Source: Pseudomonadota bacterium | GTDB lineage: Bacteria; Pseudomonadota; Gammaproteobacteria; Berkiellales; Berkiellaceae | Direction: 5' to 3' | Assembly: GCA_018242045.1 (NCBI GenBank) | Contig: JAFECR010000014.1 | Span: forward strand, 106,850-170,849 | DNA: 64,000 nucleotides | Part shown: in pieces, positions 39,502 to 48,513 of the stretch | Position numbering within the stretch: the stretch's first letter is position 1 | How the letters are laid out: every line of letters starts with the position of its first letter | Program-made: the position numbers and the translations under genes | The notes under the pieces: generated by a model | Databases searched by the model: none | What the model saw: the letters and a program-made list of their open reading frames with translations, nothing else | Told to the model about the DNA's origin: nothing

Positions 39502-39673
39502 ATGTGCGATTGAGCGATGCAATGACCTAGAGATTTCTAAAATCAGCTTCTAAATCAATAAGTTAAAATGTGGAATTGTGCGATTTTTGTACGAGTTTGG
39601 GCGATTTTTAAAATGACATCTAAGAAAATTTTATGAATATCAATAAGATATATTGGAAAGAATGGGCGATTTT
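39502..39673. repeat. Iteron-like (T/G)GGCGATTTT repeats upstream of the polymerase operon
   Basis: Between the polymerase operon and the next gene, similar 9-13-bp words recur in one orientation: ATGTGCGAT (39502), TTGTGCGATTTTT (39576), TTGGGCGATTTTT (39597) and ATGGGCGATTTT (39662). A further copy is at 40056 inside the adjacent gene. They could be initiator-binding iterons or operators. Confidence 0.4.
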
Positions 39674-40313
39674 ATTTCATGTTTTTTCGAATGGTTTCAG
39701 GAGAATAATTTTTGAATTTTTTTGCAATTATTTGCGAATACTCAACATCAGTTAACCCAGGTTTCTTGCTTAAGAGCTTTTTATATTCGCTTTGAAATGC
39801 TTGGTGTGTGATTTTGGTTGATATCTTTTTTGGACCCTGTGTAGTTTTAGATTGAGAATAAGTTGTTGACTCAAAACCACTAAGAATGCGCTGTGTGAGC
39901 TCATGAGGAATAACTGGTTTTAGATTTATTTCTCGATCTGCAAAAACATCTTCAAAATTTAAAAAACACCAACTTTTCTTGTAACAACTTATAAATTCAT
40001 CAAGCCATACAAAAGTTGCTGTTGGCAAAACCCAAATAGCTTCGTTTTGCCAAGATTGGGGCGATTTTATTTTTATTGATTGTATTTCTCGTTCAAAGAA
40101 AGCCCAGTAATTATCATCTGTTTGTTGATATGAGGTTGGTGTCAACTGATATGAAGCGATGTAAGTTTGGGTAATATCGTCATTAGTTTTAAACCATCGA
40201 ACTAAAATATCGGCTCCAATTTCTTTGTAGATCAAAAAAGGAATAAGACGAATAGGTAAGATCTTACGTTCATCAATACATATATTGGTGAGATCACTAA
40301 CAATTAAATTCAT
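39672..40313 (-). CDS. Unknown protein with possible C-terminal HTH
   Basis: This 213-residue protein is not recognised. The N-terminal two thirds are aromatic-rich (YWAFFEREIQ, WVLPTATFVWLDEFISCYKKSW). The C-terminal ~45 residues (HQAFQSEYKKLLSKKPGLTD..., IIAKKFKNYSPETIRKNMK) look like a small helical DNA-binding module. It is divergently arranged with the gene at 40461, sharing a 147-bp AT-rich region. Confidence 0.5.
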   Translation of the reverse strand: MNLIVSDLTNICIDERKILPIRLIPFLIYKEIGADILVRWFKTNDDITQTYIASYQLTPTSYQQTDDNYWAFFEREIQSIKIKSPQSWQNEAIWVLPTATFVWLDEFISCYKKSWCFLNFEDVFADREINLKPVIPHELTQRILSGFESTTYSQSKTTQGPKKISTKITHQAFQSEYKKLLSKKPGLTDVEYSQIIAKKFKNYSPETIRKNMK

Positions 40314-40407
40314 ATCTCTAGTAACATCAGAATAAAAGTTTTAGTTGGCACAGAAAGATACAGGTTCGAATTCTTTGATTCAAGTAAATCGGAGAAGGAG
40401 TGATTAC

Positions 40408-40436
40408 TTGTTTATATTTATGTTAGTATTATAAAT
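40408..40436 (+). promoter_or_regulatory. Possible promoter of the 40461 gene
   Basis: TTGTTT and, 17 bp on, ATAAAT resemble a weak sigma-70 promoter about 25 bp upstream of a GTG start with AAGGAGAGG. Confidence 0.3.
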
Positions 40437-40460
40437 ATTATCGACTAAGGAGAGGATAAT

Positions 40461-40961
40461 GTGAACGGTAAAATATTAAACTCAAGTACAAAGAAAAATT
40501 TGAAGAATGGGATCTCAGAGGAGCTTCGCCAAAAACTATATGTCGAATTACAAGGCATAGCAGCAAATTGTGTTATTAACCCGAGCTTTGCTAGCGCATC
40601 AGCACTACAAAAATTTGGTGGGGGCGATGAAAATGATTATTGGGAACTAATTCTAGCTCTCGACAATCAGGTAAAAAATGTAAATGCTGGTGATCTAAAA
40701 GCAATAGAAGGGGTGCTAACTGCTCAGATACATATTTTAAATAATATGTTTAACAAGCTCGCTGTACGCGCATTAAAGCAGGAACATATGAAACTGTTAG
40801 AGCCTTTCATGCGTTTGGCGCTTAAAGCTCAGAGCCAATGTAGAGTAACTGCTGAAACGCTTGCGAATATAAAGAATCCCTTATCTAGCACTGTCGTGAA
40901 ACAAGCTAACATAGGGTACAACCAGCAAGTAAATAACGGCGCTTCAGTTTTAAACCCCTAG
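40461..40961 (+). CDS. Unknown helical protein of element 1
   Basis: The start is GTG 40461 behind AAGGAGAGG. The 166-residue product is almost wholly alpha-helical (LRQKLYVELQGIAANCV, FGGGDENDYWELILALDNQVKNVNAGDLKAIEGVLTAQIHILN) and has no membrane segment. I do not recognise the family. It is followed by a small TGPRT-EGK protein. Confidence 0.6.
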   Translation: MNGKILNSSTKKNLKNGISEELRQKLYVELQGIAANCVINPSFASASALQKFGGGDENDYWELILALDNQVKNVNAGDLKAIEGVLTAQIHILNNMFNKLAVRALKQEHMKLLEPFMRLALKAQSQCRVTAETLANIKNPLSSTVVKQANIGYNQQVNNGASVLNP

Positions 40962-41000
40962 GATCAGAAAAAAATCTCAAACGAACTATTGGATGTCAGT

Positions 41001-41237
41001 ATGACTAAGGGTTGGACTCCTGAGCGAAGAAAAAGGCAATCCATAATGATTCATGCTTGGAATCCTTCAAGCAAATCTACAGGGCCTAGAACGATTGAAG
41101 GAAAAGCGCGTTCAAGCATGAATGCATTAAAACAAGGGGGTAGAAGCCGATCTTTTAAAACAGAAATCTCACTTCTCAGAAAAGAATTAAATACATTTAA
41201 TGCTAATCTGATTAGATTTCAAGTTAATAATAATTAA
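41001..41237 (+). CDS. Small basic TGPRTxEGKARSSMNAL protein
   Basis: The ATG at 41001 gives 78 residues. The stretch SKSTGPRTIEGKARSSMNALKQGGRS matches a widespread small protein motif seen in many mobile elements (TGPKTPEGKARSS-NALKHG), whose function is not known to me. The high Lys/Arg content suggests nucleic acid binding. It lies 39 bp after the 40461 gene. Confidence 0.62.
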   Translation: MTKGWTPERRKRQSIMIHAWNPSSKSTGPRTIEGKARSSMNALKQGGRSRSFKTEISLLRKELNTFNANLIRFQVNNN

Positions 41238-41381
41238 GTATTATGAGTGTGCTTTTGTCCCAGACTTTTCTTATCCTTATCTGTTATTAATTACAAGTTT
41301 TTGATTACTCTTCCATTGACACTTAATAAAACCATTTGATTTCCGATAAAGATCCTATTAAGTGGAAAAAGAGATAGTAAC

Positions 41382-43226
41382 TTGAAGCTTGTACAGCTTA
41401 GGCTTAGAAATTTTCGTTGTTTCAATAACGAGATATCAATAAATTTTGATGATATAACAGCAATTATTGGTAGGAATGATGCTGGTAAATCTTCAATAAT
41501 GGATGGTCTTAATATTTTTTTTAATGATGGACCTATAAACAAGAATGATGCAGCAAAAAATGGTGACCATGAAGATGTTGCTATAATTGGTGTTTTTAAT
41601 GAATTACCAGATGAGGTAATAATTGATACATCTGAAACCACTTCTCTTCAAAATGAATATTTGTTAAATGAAAATAATCAATTAGAAATTCATAAAATTT
41701 TTAATTGCACCTCGGAAAAGCCCAAACTATCTCTAAAAATAATTGCGACTCATCCCATGGCAGAAAATGTGAAAGATTTAATTATGTTGGGAAATAGTGA
41801 CTTGAAGAAAAGAGCAAAAGAGATTGGTGCAGAAGTATCTAAAATAGATAAAAAAAATAATGTCCAATTGCGGAGCGTAATTAGAGAGAAAGTTAATAAA
41901 TTAGATATGCAAAAGAGATCTGTGCTGTTAATGGAAGGAAATGGGAAAAAAGTATGGAATGGAATCCAAAAAGAATTACCATTATTTGCGTTATTTAAAT
42001 CTGATAGAACTAGTACTGATCAAGATGCGGAGGCACAAGATCCGTTAAATATTGCTATAAAAGAAGCCGTTAAAAAGAAAGAATCTCAACTTCAAGAAAT
42101 AACTCAATACATTCAAGATGAAGTAAAGCTAATAGCAGATTTAACTTTAAAAAAATTACAAGAAATGGATTCTTCTTTGGCTACTACTTTGACACCTGAG
42201 TTCCCAGTGCCTAAATGGGAAAAACTATTTAAAGCAAATATCACAGGAGATAATGAGATTCCAATTAATAAAAGAGGGAGTGGAGTCCGCAGACTCATTT
42301 TGCTTAATTTTTTTAGGGCAAAAGCTGAGTTGATAATGAATAAAAATGGAGTGCAAAATGTTATATATGGTGTAGAAGAACCCGAAACTAGCCAGCACCC
42401 GCATAACCAGCGGCTCTTAATAAGATCTCTGCAAGAATTATCGATTAAGGAACAAGTGATCTTTACAACACACACACCGATGCTCGCCCGTTCTATCGTT
42501 GATGAATCTCTACGTTTTATTAATATAAATGATGTAGGAGATCGGGAAATTGTTAATGGTGGCAGCGATGAAACAAATCAACAAATAGTTAAAAATTTAG
42601 GAGTCTTACCTGATCATAATGTGAAATTATTTATTGGTGTTGAGGGGAAATATGATATAGCTTTTTTAAAAAACATATCGCGGATCCTTGTGGATGAAGG
42701 TGAAGATATCCCTGATCTTGAAAAATTAGAATTAGACGGAGAAATCATTTTTATCCCTTTAGGCGGAGCTAATTTAGCGCAGTGGACCAATCGTTTAGAA
42801 GGATTGAACAGACCAGAATTCCATTTGTTTGATCGAGACAATCCTCCACCTTCTTTGCCAATTCATCACGACGAAATTGATAAAATTAATACTCGCCATG
42901 AGTGTAAGGCAGTTTCAACTAACAAACGTGAAATGGAAAACTATATTCATAATCTAGCAATTGAACAAGCTCTTAATGACGTAGGAGTAAAAATAAAAAT
43001 AGATAAATTTGGAGATTTTGATGATGTTCCTCAACTTTTGCTTAGTAAAGTAGATCCTCAATTACCTCAAAGCTCTAAATGGGGTAAGGAAAGGAATTGT
43101 AAAATATTTCTTAATAATAAAGCGGTAAAGAAAATGTCAAAAACTATGTTGATTGAAGTTGACCCAAACAAAGAGGTATTAGGGTGGTTTGAAATTATTA
43201 AATCCATGCTAAGAAATCAGAATTAG
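41382..43226 (+). CDS. OLD-family ATPase with TOPRIM nuclease domain
   Basis: This 614-residue protein starts at TTG 41382. The N-terminal SMC/OLD-like ATPase has KLVQLRLRNFRCFNNEISI, Walker A IIGRNDAGKSSIMDGL, then VIYGVEEPETSQHPHNQRLL (signature/Walker B side) and VIFTTHTPMLARSI (His switch). The C-terminal TOPRIM domain has LFIGVEGKYDIAFL (acidic Glu) and FHLFDRDN (DxD). This is the class 1 OLD layout of the Gabija nuclease GajA, but no UvrD-like GajB follows. It is the first gene of a candidate defence cassette and probably nicks or cuts invading DNA. Confidence 0.88.
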   Translation: MKLVQLRLRNFRCFNNEISINFDDITAIIGRNDAGKSSIMDGLNIFFNDGPINKNDAAKNGDHEDVAIIGVFNELPDEVIIDTSETTSLQNEYLLNENNQLEIHKIFNCTSEKPKLSLKIIATHPMAENVKDLIMLGNSDLKKRAKEIGAEVSKIDKKNNVQLRSVIREKVNKLDMQKRSVLLMEGNGKKVWNGIQKELPLFALFKSDRTSTDQDAEAQDPLNIAIKEAVKKKESQLQEITQYIQDEVKLIADLTLKKLQEMDSSLATTLTPEFPVPKWEKLFKANITGDNEIPINKRGSGVRRLILLNFFRAKAELIMNKNGVQNVIYGVEEPETSQHPHNQRLLIRSLQELSIKEQVIFTTHTPMLARSIVDESLRFININDVGDREIVNGGSDETNQQIVKNLGVLPDHNVKLFIGVEGKYDIAFLKNISRILVDEGEDIPDLEKLELDGEIIFIPLGGANLAQWTNRLEGLNRPEFHLFDRDNPPPSLPIHHDEIDKINTRHECKAVSTNKREMENYIHNLAIEQALNDVGVKIKIDKFGDFDDVPQLLLSKVDPQLPQSSKWGKERNCKIFLNNKAVKKMSKTMLIEVDPNKEVLGWFEIIKSMLRNQN

Positions 43227-43301
43227 AAGTAAAACATGAATTTATGTCAGCTGATATGCTAGAGATATCTTACAAAGAAGATTAGTTACTTGAGTAATAT
43301 T

Positions 43302-44459
43302 ATGAATATATTTAATAAACCTTTGAAAAATGTTGATTTGCATGACATAGAAGCATTGATCGAGACAAAAATTGAAGAAAATCTATGGTTAGACTATAAA
43401 AGAGTTTTAAATTTGAAGGATGAATCTTCTAAAAATGATTTGATTAATGATGTGGCAGCATTTTCAAACACTGACGGAGGATTTCTAATATATGGGATTG
43501 AAGAACAAGGTGCTTGTCCAACAGTTATAAATGGAATTGAAATAAATAATTTTGATCAACTTAAACGCCAACTGCAAAGTTTGCTTGTTAGTAGAGTTGA
43601 ACCTTCTATTACAAATTGCGATTTTAAACAAATACTTGTAAAAGATAATTACTTTATTTTGATCATCAGAATTCCCAAGAGTTGGAATTCACCTCATAGA
43701 GTGACTTATCGAGATTCTGACTTTTATTTTAGACAATCTGGAAAAAATGCACTTATGGATGTTTATCAAATCAAAAATAGCTTTTTGTCGAACGCATATC
43801 TGCATGAAAAAATCAAAGTTTTCATTGATGATAGAATACAATCCATATCTCAAGGAAATGATCCTGTTAATATATCAAAAGGGCCAAAAATTGTTTTGCA
43901 TATAATTCCCACCAATCCGTTTGGTAGGGATGAAAAAATAGACATTTTAAGATTTTACAACAATCATCAATATGTCCCGCCGCTTAGTCACGGTGGCACA
44001 TTTAATAACTTTATAAATCTTGATGGACTTGTTACTACAAACATAAAGACTATTTATTCTTATATGCAGTTTTTCCGCAATGGAGCTATCGAAGCTTGTG
44101 ATTTAATCAACAATTCTTCTAATAAAATACCTCTAAAGATTGGTGAAAATATAAGAATCGCCGTTGAGTGCTATTTAAAAGCTTATGAATTACTAAATAT
44201 TACTCCACCTTTATATATCAGTATTGCCATGTTAGATGCAAAAGATTATCAATTAGGGTTGCCTGATGATGCTTACGAAGATGAAAAAAGGGAAATAAAA
44301 AGAAATCATATCTTTTTTAGTATTCTGCATGAAAATGGAATACCTGAAACTCAAAAAGCACCAAAAATCTTAAGGCCGCTATTTGAATTATTTTTCAATC
44401 TTTTCGGTATAAAAGATAATTTATTTTATGATAGGAACGGAAATTGGAATCAAAAGTAA
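43302..44459 (+). CDS. AlbA_2 (Schlafen-like) domain protein
   Basis: ATG 43302 is chosen; a TTG at 43290 is also in frame. The ~385-residue product has an N-terminal AlbA_2/Schlafen-type domain: LIETKIEENLWLDYKRVL, VAAFSNTDGGFLIYGIEE, YFILIIRIPKSWNSPHRV, DFYFRQSGKNALMDVYQI. The C-terminal ~190 residues are not recognised. Proteins of this family bind nucleic acids or ATP and occur in anti-phage loci. It lies about 75 bp after the OLD-TOPRIM gene. Confidence 0.75.
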   Translation: MNIFNKPLKNVDLHDIEALIETKIEENLWLDYKRVLNLKDESSKNDLINDVAAFSNTDGGFLIYGIEEQGACPTVINGIEINNFDQLKRQLQSLLVSRVEPSITNCDFKQILVKDNYFILIIRIPKSWNSPHRVTYRDSDFYFRQSGKNALMDVYQIKNSFLSNAYLHEKIKVFIDDRIQSISQGNDPVNISKGPKIVLHIIPTNPFGRDEKIDILRFYNNHQYVPPLSHGGTFNNFINLDGLVTTNIKTIYSYMQFFRNGAIEACDLINNSSNKIPLKIGENIRIAVECYLKAYELLNITPPLYISIAMLDAKDYQLGLPDDAYEDEKREIKRNHIFFSILHENGIPETQKAPKILRPLFELFFNLFGIKDNLFYDRNGNWNQK

Positions 44460-44533
44460 TAAAGGTTCAGCGGCGGCGTATTTAAAGGTGCTTGTCTGTT
44501 AATCTATCTGATTACCAATCTGAGGAAATTGCA

Positions 44534-45103
44534 ATGGAAAAACTTGATAAATATTCTGAAGTTATCTTTTGGAATTTTATGAGAAAAAATAATGCTGTCT
44601 ACAACTTTGAAGTGGTGCAGTTATTATTGTTTGCTAGCAAAAGCCAAAAGAACAAAAAGTTATTTTATAAGCCAATTTACATACTCTTGGCGTCAATCAT
44701 TGAATGTATTCTTTATGATTTTCTCAAAAGAATTAAAGAGCATCGTAGTGAAAAAATTGTAAAACTGAATAAATCTGATATTAAAATCATCAAAGATAAA
44801 CAACTTATAAATAAGCTACAGAGAATAATCAATATATATGAAAAGCACGCTCTTCTTGGCGCCAATTCGAAGATATATTCAGAATTGTATAATTTGGCTA
44901 ATATCAGAAATAGAGTTCACATACAGAATGAACATTTGCAGAATCCTCATGATGAAAATAAATTATGGTCACTCAAGCTGATAAGGTCTGCTGGTGAGCT
45001 TTTGAAATACATATACTGCTATTTAGGTGTAAATTACCCTAGGCCAGAAAGGTTTCATTCTTCACCTGATTTTGATGAATTTCCGGAGCCTTGGAAAATG
45101 TAA
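44534..45103 (+). CDS. Possible HEPN-like protein, third gene of the cassette
   Basis: ATG 44534 follows TGAGGAA by 6 bp. The ~189-residue protein is all-helical and basic. The segment YNLANIRNRVHIQNEH has an R-N near an R-x6-H spacing, as in the catalytic R-x4-6-H motif of HEPN RNases. LLASIIECILYDFLKRI resembles the helical packing face of HEPN families. This assignment is by eye and uncertain. It follows the AlbA_2 gene by 74 bp and would be its natural effector or sensor. Confidence 0.5.
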   Translation: MEKLDKYSEVIFWNFMRKNNAVYNFEVVQLLLFASKSQKNKKLFYKPIYILLASIIECILYDFLKRIKEHRSEKIVKLNKSDIKIIKDKQLINKLQRIINIYEKHALLGANSKIYSELYNLANIRNRVHIQNEHLQNPHDENKLWSLKLIRSAGELLKYIYCYLGVNYPRPERFHSSPDFDEFPEPWKM

Positions 45104-45157
45104 AAAATGCGTGCGCCTTGTTTTGGAAATGTTTAATTTAACAAAGACAAATTATCT

Positions 45158-46171
45158 CTATTGTTGATTATTAACCGTTTCTAACAGCGACTTTGTTGTT
45201 AAGATAATCTCATTAAACGGCTTTAGTTTTCCATAAAACATATTTGAATTCGTCATTCTTTCATAATCGAGTTGTAACTGTGTAAGCTGTTCGTCGGTAG
45301 GGATTAAATTAAACTTTCCTTGCAAACAGTGATCATAATTGGCATTGCTTTCATTGAAAAACGCCTTTTTATGGTTTACAACTGCGGTCAAAAGCGCTTT
45401 GTTTTGTATCGCGGTATGGCCGAATTGGGATTGATGCAACATGGCTAAATCATACCAATGTCTTGATAAGCGTTGAGCGTTTTCCTTGAATTTACCTCGA
45501 TTGCATTCCACATGAATCAAAGTGGCTTTTTCCCAAAATGTGCGTTCAGGGTTTAAAACATTTACCTGTGCGCAAGAGAGATTTAGTTCTTTAACATGGG
45601 GTGCTATATCGGGTTGTACGGTGTGTACTGTGTTAGGCTCAGTGACGTTGCGTGCACCAAATTCAATAAAAACATAAGATTTAATGTAGGGCATTCTAAG
45701 TTCGCAAACGGAAGGATAGTGAACATGGAGTTTTTCACCATCATCACTGACTTCAATCTGAATAGGTTGTGCGAATTCATTTTCAATACATGATTTCAGA
45801 TAGGGCGCAATTTCATTCGTGACATAATCCTTTAGAAATAGTTTTAGTTGATCGCTGATCTTTTTTCGTTTGGTATTAGAGGTGCTTGGATCAAAGGGAT
45901 CATCGGTATTGAAGCTTTTGTAATCAATGGTGATGTCCACGTCTTCGGAAAACCGCTCAATGAGGTTAGATACCTTAGATAATGAAGTACCACCTTTAAA
46001 AGCCATTGGGTGTGCATTTGGCATTGAAAATAGTTTTTCTAAGGTCCAGCAGATCCAGATATCCTTTTCTAAAACCTGAGGAAACTTATTTAATGCCTGA
46101 AAAGAGGTTTGCAAGATTTCATTTTGATCATTTGGCGAGAGGTTAAAATAATTTGTTGCTTGGTTTTTCAT
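45158..46171 (-). CDS. abiEii: AbiEii-type nucleotidyltransferase toxin
   Basis: This 337-residue protein is the toxin of a type IV abortive-infection system. The nucleotidyltransferase core is visible as AFKGGTSLSKVSNLIERFSEDVDITIDY (GGTSLSK plus SEDxD), and the later ERTFWEKATLIHVECNRGK is the second conserved block. AbiEii modifies tRNA or similar targets and halts growth during phage infection. It overlaps its antitoxin gene by 29 bp. Confidence 0.92.
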   Translation of the reverse strand: MKNQATNYFNLSPNDQNEILQTSFQALNKFPQVLEKDIWICWTLEKLFSMPNAHPMAFKGGTSLSKVSNLIERFSEDVDITIDYKSFNTDDPFDPSTSNTKRKKISDQLKLFLKDYVTNEIAPYLKSCIENEFAQPIQIEVSDDGEKLHVHYPSVCELRMPYIKSYVFIEFGARNVTEPNTVHTVQPDIAPHVKELNLSCAQVNVLNPERTFWEKATLIHVECNRGKFKENAQRLSRHWYDLAMLHQSQFGHTAIQNKALLTAVVNHKKAFFNESNANYDHCLQGKFNLIPTDEQLTQLQLDYERMTNSNMFYGKLKPFNEIILTTKSLLETVNNQQ

Positions 46172-46784
46172 TTGTATTCTTATTCTTCATTTGCTGTTGG
46201 TAGTTTGTAATCAATAATGTTACCCAAGAGGGTAGGCTCGCTTTTACTGCCGTTAATTTTTCAAATTCTTCAGCGGGTAACACTTGTTCAATTCTCTCTA
46301 TCGTTTTTAAAGAAATTTCTTCTTTAGTCAGGTACCACAAAGCAGAAACAGCAATCCCCGCAAGTGTGCCAGCTAATATCAATTTACGCTGACTTACTTT
46401 TCTTAATTTAACTTCAATGTTCCCAATAGAAAGTATACGAGAGCGACCATTCGTTAAAAACAGTGGCTTTACAGGAACCTGAGTGCTTAAGCCGAGTTGA
46501 CGCACTGCCTCAGCCCCATGTACTTGAAATACTTCCCCTGTCGAAGTAGAGATAGTCTCTAGAACAGCCTCTAGGGAAGGAGGAACGCGTCCTACATAGC
46601 GGCTGATTTTAGGGCGAACGTAAATACCGCGCGTTACGCGGATGATTTCTTCCTCTTTTACCAATCGTTCAAGCACTTTACGGATATTACTTTCCTCCCC
46701 AAGCCCAATAAGTTCTTTAGAGGTAAAGGGTTGCCCTAAAGGGATCCCTTCTAGCTTGTGACGAATATGTTGCGCTACACGCAT
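46143..46784 (-). CDS. abiEi: AbiEi-type antitoxin / transcriptional repressor
   Basis: The ATG at 46784, 10 bp after GGAGG, is preferred over a TTG 36 bp upstream. The ~213-residue protein has a winged-helix N-terminus (MRVAQHIRHKLEGIPLGQPFTSKEL, VLERLVKEEEIIRVTRGIYVRPK) followed by the AbiEi C-terminal domain (GEVFQVHGAEAVRQLGL, TNGRSRILSIGNIEVKL). AbiEi represses its own operon and counteracts AbiEii. A perfect 9-bp inverted repeat covers its promoter. Confidence 0.9.
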   Translation of the reverse strand: MRVAQHIRHKLEGIPLGQPFTSKELIGLGEESNIRKVLERLVKEEEIIRVTRGIYVRPKISRYVGRVPPSLEAVLETISTSTGEVFQVHGAEAVRQLGLSTQVPVKPLFLTNGRSRILSIGNIEVKLRKVSQRKLILAGTLAGIAVSALWYLTKEEISLKTIERIEQVLPAEEFEKLTAVKASLPSWVTLLITNYQQQMKNKNTNEKPSNKLF

Positions 46785-46801
46785 GATTATTAAACCTCCA
46801 A

Positions 46802-46838
46802 TGTCACAAAATATATACAAGTTTGTGACAAATTACAA
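46802..46838 (-). promoter_or_regulatory. abiE promoter with inverted-repeat operator
   Basis: TGTCACAAA at 46802 and TTTGTGACA at 46822 form a perfect 9-bp inverted repeat with an 11-bp spacer. On the minus strand TTGTAA (plus 46833-46838) and TATATT (plus 46810-46815), 17 bp apart, form a promoter whose -10 and spacer lie inside the repeat. AbiEi proteins are known to bind inverted repeats at their own promoter. Confidence 0.75.
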
Positions 46839-47126
46839 GTGAGCTTACAATCAAACTATTGATGGGAATTGATAGCATTATCCCTACCGAGCCGTCTTGC
46901 CAGAATTGTTATAAATATCAAAAGGTTATTTTAAAAAGATAACTACATTTTTTGAAATTAAATTATTTAACTTTTCCAGTTTGAGGCTTATGCATCAGAT
47001 AAGGAAATTTTCACTATACTTCATAAATATAATTAGCTGATTTACGTACAGTGCTATAGTTTTGCCATCTTTTTTTGATGGGAATAAAACTAAAAATATT
47101 AGATCAATTTTAAATAGGAAATAAGC

Positions 47127-48464
47127 ATGACTTCACAGAGCCAAAAAATACCTCGTCACGCTATTCGCGGTCCTGTGCTCACTTTCAAAGGTGATGCTTT
47201 TAAGGACGGAATAGAAAATACAATGGTTTACGAGTCTGATGCTATCGTTGCATTTGGCGAAGGTTACATTACCCACTTCGGCCCTGCTGATAAGATTAAG
47301 CCACAGTTACCAGCGGGCATTACTATAAAGAATTATGGACCAGACTCGCTGATTTCTGCAGGTTTTCTCGACAGCCACGTTCATTTTCCGCAAACGCCTA
47401 TGATTGGTGCATATGGTGAGCAATTATTAGACTGGCTTAACAAATATACATTTCCCACTGAGCGCAAATATGCCGACAAAGCGATTGCAACCTCGGTGGC
47501 CAGGGAATTTTTGGATGAATGTCTAAAAAATGGCATCACTACGAATTGCGTTTACTGCACTGTTTTCCCACAATCCGTTGATGCATTATTTGAAGAAGCT
47601 GAACGCTTAGGTATGCGCATTGCCGCCGGCAAAGTGTTAATGAACCGAAATGCGCCTGATTATTTACTTGATACTACCAAGACTGGCTATGATGATTCAA
47701 AGATGCTTATTAATAAATGGCATGGCCGTAACCGGCTCATGTACGCAATCACGCCTCGTTTTGCTCCCACTAGCACGCCAGATCAACTTGAATCTGCAGG
47801 TGAACTTTGGACTGAATACCCTGATTGCTACATGCAAACACATGTCTCCGAAAACAAAGGTGAAGTTGCATGGGTAAAGGAGCTTTTTCCTGAACGTAAA
47901 GGGTATCTTGATGTATACGATTATCACAAATTATGTCGCCCTCGTGCAGTTTTTGGTCATGGTATTCACTTAGATGATGAAGAAATGCAATGTATGCATC
48001 GCACTGGATCTGCAATTTCACACTGCCCAACATCCAACTTCTTCCTTGGCAGTGGTTTTTTCAATCTTCATCGCGCAATGCAGAAAAATCGCCCTGTGCG
48101 TGTTGGCCTTGGAACCGATCTTGGCGCTGGGACCTCTTTTTCAATACTACAAACATTGAACGAAGCATACAAAGCGGCGCAGCTTAATAATAACAAGCTT
48201 GATGCCGCGCATGCCTTTTATTTATCAACACGTGGCACGGCACATGCAATGTATATTGAAGATAAAGTGGGTAGTATTGCACCAGGTATGGAAGCTGATA
48301 TGGTTGTTTTAAACATGAAATCAACGCCCGTCATTGAATATCGTATGCAGTTCGCCAAAAACATCGAGGAGGCTCTGTTTATTCAAATGATCATGGGTGA
48401 TGACCGCGCAGTAAGATCAACCTATGTAGCGGGAGAGCTACGCTATAGTAATGAAGGTCTGTAA
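47127..48464 (+). CDS. guaD: Guanine deaminase (amidohydrolase)
   Basis: This 445-residue amidohydrolase has the metal HxH as AGFLDSHVHFPQTPMIGAYGEQLLDWLNKYTFPTE, the guanine deaminase signature, followed by His in MQTHVSENKGEV, GHGIHLDDEE, CPTSNFFLGSGFF and the catalytic Asp in VGLGTDLGAG. It deaminates guanine to xanthine in the cytoplasm. The genes after it encode an MFS transporter and a Tsx-like channel, so the three form a guanine/purine uptake and salvage operon. It is cargo of element 1. Confidence 0.93.
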   Translation: MTSQSQKIPRHAIRGPVLTFKGDAFKDGIENTMVYESDAIVAFGEGYITHFGPADKIKPQLPAGITIKNYGPDSLISAGFLDSHVHFPQTPMIGAYGEQLLDWLNKYTFPTERKYADKAIATSVAREFLDECLKNGITTNCVYCTVFPQSVDALFEEAERLGMRIAAGKVLMNRNAPDYLLDTTKTGYDDSKMLINKWHGRNRLMYAITPRFAPTSTPDQLESAGELWTEYPDCYMQTHVSENKGEVAWVKELFPERKGYLDVYDYHKLCRPRAVFGHGIHLDDEEMQCMHRTGSAISHCPTSNFFLGSGFFNLHRAMQKNRPVRVGLGTDLGAGTSFSILQTLNEAYKAAQLNNNKLDAAHAFYLSTRGTAHAMYIEDKVGSIAPGMEADMVVLNMKSTPVIEYRMQFAKNIEEALFIQMIMGDDRAVRSTYVAGELRYSNEGL

Positions 48465-48513
48465 GTCTATAGAGGTTTACAAAGCCAAAAAATTTTCACA
48501 GGGAGACAAGACA

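Noticed and set aside
41382..43226. Gabija system
   Set aside because: The OLD-TOPRIM gene is GajA-like, but no UvrD/GajB helicase follows; the neighbours are AlbA_2 and a HEPN-like protein.
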